A stretch of 54,517 bases of DNA from Lachnospiraceae bacterium. Lineage in GTDB: Bacteria > Bacillota > Clostridia > Lachnospirales > Lachnospiraceae. The DNA lies in the NCBI GenBank assembly GCA_021199655.1, contig JAJQHQ010000023.1, forward strand, positions 1 to 54,517. Direction: 5' to 3'. Within the stretch, counting starts at the first letter, position 1, and each line of letters starts with the position of its first letter. A program made the position numbers and the translations under genes. Below the pieces are notes generated by a model that saw nothing but the letters and a program-made list of their open reading frames with translations, did not search any database and was not told the origin of the DNA. Of the stretch, positions 52,084 through 54,517 are shown piece after piece.

Positions 52084-53136
52084 ATGTGTTATGATAGAGG
52101 CTATGGAAAACTATACGATAAAAAAACAGATTTAAAAACCGAAATCACTCTGGAAAATGCGGGAATGAATGCCGCCCGATTTGTTTTGTATGAGATTTGT
52201 CCGGGTATTCTCTTTGCATTCAATGATGTAAACACAGGCGTTTTGCCCAAAATGACACTACAGGGAACAACGGAAGATGACTGTATCTGTACCATCAATT
52301 ATGCCGCCAACGGAACCTGCGGTCTCTATTCGTCAGGCGGAAAATATATCTACCTGCGGGCCGGGGAACTGATGATCAGCAGCGAGCAGGCGGCACATTC
52401 CTTTGAATATCCCGTCGGCAGCTATTGCGGCATTGAGATTTTCATCATGCGCGAGGCACACGCAAAAAAGGAGCTTCTGGCATTTTTCAACATTGATATA
52501 GAACAGATGCTCGATGTCTGTCTGCCCGGCTCCTATAGCTCTTATACCTTATTGCATGAAACCCTCCCTGTGCATCAGTGCATGCATTCAGGAATGCCCG
52601 GAAGCTATACAACTGTGATTGCAGAGAACGTGAATCTGTTCAAAAACACGATCAACGACATCCTGACGCTCTACGAGAAGAATATTCTGGATCTGAGTCT
52701 CCTGCGGCTGCATACCTTCTACCTGTTGAGAATGCTCACTGCCGGAGTGGTCGAGTTCCGCTCCGGCTATGAAGGCGCGCTTTCAAAAAGTCAGGTAGAT
52801 ATGGCAAAACAGGCAGAACGGCTTCTTTCGTCCAATCTGATGAGCAGAGCAACAATTGCCGGTATTGCAAAAGACATGAGCATCAGCGCGACCAGCCTGA
52901 AGAATTATTTCAGAGCTGTTTATGGGCAGAATATTTCTGAGTACCTGAAAATGAAGCGGATTGACGAGGCGAAAAAACTGTTGACCGAAACGACTCTTTC
53001 CATATTAGAGATTGCAAACAGAGTCGGGTTTGAGAGTCAGTCCAAATTCACGGCGATGTTCCATGCAGCACTTGGTCTGACTCCGACCGAATTCCGGCGG
53101 AACAGCCGCAATATTAAGCAGGCAGGGAAAGATTGA
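52084..53136 (+). CDS. AraC family transcriptional regulator, divergent to feoAB
   Basis: The protein is at most 350 residues. The N-terminal region resembles the sensor domain of PchR-type AraC proteins (CTINYAANGTCGLYSSGGKYIYLRAGELMISS); the C-terminal HTH pair is clear (ATIAGIAKDMSISATSLKNYFRAVYGQNISEYLKMKRIDEAKKLL, LSILEIANRVGFESQSKFTAMFHAALGLTPTEFRR). PchR-like members sense siderophores or iron, which fits the divergent feoAB. The start is uncertain: ATG 52084 has no ribosome binding site and overlaps a possible -10 (TATGAT, 52090-52095), whereas ATG 52103, after GATAGAGGCT, is in another frame and hits a stop after ten codons. ATG 52165 is a possible internal start. Confidence 0.85.
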   Translation: MCYDRGYGKLYDKKTDLKTEITLENAGMNAARFVLYEICPGILFAFNDVNTGVLPKMTLQGTTEDDCICTINYAANGTCGLYSSGGKYIYLRAGELMISSEQAAHSFEYPVGSYCGIEIFIMREAHAKKELLAFFNIDIEQMLDVCLPGSYSSYTLLHETLPVHQCMHSGMPGSYTTVIAENVNLFKNTINDILTLYEKNILDLSLLRLHTFYLLRMLTAGVVEFRSGYEGALSKSQVDMAKQAERLLSSNLMSRATIAGIAKDMSISATSLKNYFRAVYGQNISEYLKMKRIDEAKKLLTETTLSILEIANRVGFESQSKFTAMFHAALGLTPTEFRRNSRNIKQAGKD

Positions 53137-53219
53137 ATCTACTGTAGCCCCATATTACTCACCCATAAGTGAAATGTTCATCATTGTATGTATTCATTTA
53201 TCTTTCCTCCATTCTGGAT

Positions 53220-54008
53220 TCACTCGCCTGTCAATATGCCACAGCATTTTTCAACCTCGCTTACCCATTGCTCCGGATAGCAGACCAGCAATTCTTCGTG
53301 TTGCAGGTCATGACAGATGATATCCGGGTCGGCAAAGTGCTGCTGGTATCGAGCCTCGTACTGCTCGCCCATCTTCGTGGCGAAGAAACAGTGAAAGACC
53401 GTGCCATCCGCTCGAATTTTGTCATCAAGAGGCGTGACCAAGTCAGAATAAAACTGGTTATAAATGCTCTGCCGTTTCACAAAGGCCATCCGGGTCGTTC
53501 CCATGCCGAACATGGAAAGCATTTTGTCAAAATAGACGCGTTCCTCCGGAGGACGCTTTTCCACCCACCTGTTCATCCAGTTCGGCAGCTTGCCTTTTTG
53601 GAGCATCCCCTGAAGGATCGGGGCCATAAGATGCGCCTTGAAGTTCGCCGCAAGTGAACTGCTCTGGTCTAAATCCGAGCTGCCAAGAATGCCATGGTCG
53701 ATGTGTATTTTCCCACGCTGCACAAGCAGCCCCACAAAGGAGCCGCCCAGGGAGCAGCCGTAGGCACAGCAAATTTTTCCGTCAAAGCGTTCCTGTATGT
53801 ATGTCTCTATTTTTTCGGTTTCCTCTGTCATGGACGGAAAAATCGTGTCCTCCGTCTCGTCAAAGCCATCATAGGAAACGCAGGACACGTAGAAGCTGTG
53901 CCCCAGCAGGGGGATCACCTCACCGAAGGTAGCTTTCCAGTGGCAGCAGGTTCCTGGCAGCAGCAGGATCACAGGCTTGCTTTTGTCTCCGAATTCGTAG
54001 GTTTTCAT
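53220..54008 (-). CDS. Alpha/beta hydrolase (cassette copy 2)
   Basis: The 262-residue protein has the alpha/beta-hydrolase layout: ILLLPGTCCHWKATFGEVIPLL for the oxyanion turn, the nucleophile elbow AYGCSLGGSFVGLLVQRG near residue 88, and a C-terminal region with HEELL as candidate for the catalytic histidine. No signal peptide. It is the second gene after the membrane protein at 54027, 18 bases away, and parallels the pair at 47853-49242; the two hydrolases are diverged. Confidence 0.8.
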   Translation of the reverse strand: MKTYEFGDKSKPVILLLPGTCCHWKATFGEVIPLLGHSFYVSCVSYDGFDETEDTIFPSMTEETEKIETYIQERFDGKICCAYGCSLGGSFVGLLVQRGKIHIDHGILGSSDLDQSSSLAANFKAHLMAPILQGMLQKGKLPNWMNRWVEKRPPEERVYFDKMLSMFGMGTTRMAFVKRQSIYNQFYSDLVTPLDDKIRADGTVFHCFFATKMGEQYEARYQQHFADPDIICHDLQHEELLVCYPEQWVSEVEKCCGILTGE

Positions 54009-54026
54009 AGTTCACCTCCGTATCAT

Positions 54027-54517
54027 TCATGAAAACAGCAGCCCACAGCCCAGCGCCATACTGGCACAGACAGGGATATAGGTTAAAAAGTGCATGATAT
54101 GCTCTTTCCTGTTATACCCGAAGAAGTGGCTTCTGTAGACACTTTTAAGTTCCGGGTAGAAGTGGATGAAGAAGTTTGAACGGCAGAGCAGATACCAGTC
54201 AAAAAAGAGAATGTCGTAAATCTCCATCCCGTAGAGCATGATGAGAAATCGGGCGAAGTATTTTAGAAAACCGAACCCGTTTCTTACGCCGTCCCAGATA
54301 CCCAGAGCAAATGCACCGATGAACAGCAGCACAGCGAATACGACGATCACCCAGCCAATGACATGCGCGCCGCGGAATCGCTCTTTTTTGTCAGGGATCA
54401 CCGCTAAGTTTTCTTTCGGCGCGGAGGAGAAAAAACGTTTGTCCTGAATAAAGCCGACTGCACCGTACAGCATGAGAAAATAGCCGAGCATAATCATGAG
54501 GATCGAAATAATCGTTA
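54027..54517 (-). CDS. Four-helix membrane protein (cassette copy 2, 5' end probably off window)
   Basis: Helices lie near the N-terminus, then around WVIVVFAVLLFIGAFALGIW, FARFLIMLYGMEIYDILFFDWYLL and FLTYIPVCASMALGCGLL. DILFFDWYLL and the following basic/His loop match FDTCFLDWVLF of the protein at 48745. An ATG at 54497 would start inside the first helix with no clear ribosome binding site, and the open frame continues to the window end (ISIL before MIML), so the true start is probably beyond 54517. Confidence 0.65.
   Translation of the reverse strand, partial: TIISILMIMLGYFLMLYGAVGFIQDKRFFSSAPKENLAVIPDKKERFRGAHVIGWVIVVFAVLLFIGAFALGIWDGVRNGFGFLKYFARFLIMLYGMEIYDILFFDWYLLCRSNFFIHFYPELKSVYRSHFFGYNRKEHIMHFLTYIPVCASMALGCGLLFS

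Noticed and set aside
1-54517. Prophage, integrase, insertion sequence or toxin-antitoxin system
   Set aside because: No transposase, integrase, phage structural or toxin-antitoxin-like gene was found on either strand.

Overview
The window looks like chromosomal DNA of a Gram-positive anaerobe of class Clostridia, most likely a Lachnospiraceae-type gut organism. The evidence is gene content and order: a Bacillota-style rimP-nusA-ylxR-rplGA-infB-rbfA-nrnA-truB-ribF translation cluster, the anaerobic cobaltochelatase CbiK, glutamyl-tRNA-dependent haem/cobamide precursor genes, feoAB, and strong AGGAGG ribosome binding sites throughout. This is inference from content; no database comparison was possible.

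Layout. (1) 1-5460: an EF-G-like GTPase running off the left edge, then divergent tyrA-aroA behind a long structured leader, then a small alarmone synthetase that converges on pnp. (2) 5488-18844, all minus strand: a rimP-nusA-ylxR-L7Ae-infB-rbfA-nrnA-truB-ribF operon with its own promoter at about 19000, followed by a DUF3592-like gene, a threonine aldolase, and rpsO-pnp behind a separate promoter. (3) 19077-22369: a secreted acidic protein, tRNA-Gly(CCC) and glmS. (4) 22457-39159: a roughly 17-kb minus-strand tetrapyrrole/cobamide operon. It reads cbiK, hemA, hemC, cobA-hemD, a FakA-domain orphan, hemB, hemL, cobU, cobS, a low-molecular-weight phosphatase, a second CobU-like gene, cbiB, a precorrin-2 dehydrogenase, cobD, cobQ, a DRE-TIM aldolase and cbiC, and is driven by a promoter at about 39290. 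Together these take glutamyl-tRNA to sirohydrochlorin and cobalt-sirohydrochlorin and perform late side-chain and nucleotide-loop steps; most corrin-ring methylation genes (cbiD/E/F/G/H/J/L/T), cbiA and cobT are not here. (5) 39321-43470: homoserine dehydrogenase, a complex palindromic intergenic region, and glycogen phosphorylase. (6) 43740-54517, an accessory and metal region: two AraC regulators, a truncated ABC ATPase, a DUF6110 + P1B-ATPase pair, feoAB, gene remnants, and two copies of a membrane-protein + alpha/beta-hydrolase cassette that flank feoAB.

The main unusual signals are these. A family of stem-loop repeats (nested palindrome, AGT/ACT loop, GACCG-type tail) occurs in the tyrA leader and between hom and glgP. 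A palindromic element is inserted in frame inside hemB. In-frame, polar, micro-repetitive insertions recur in many otherwise conserved enzymes of this window. The hydrolase/membrane-protein cassette is duplicated. Promoter and operator calls are visual pattern matches only.
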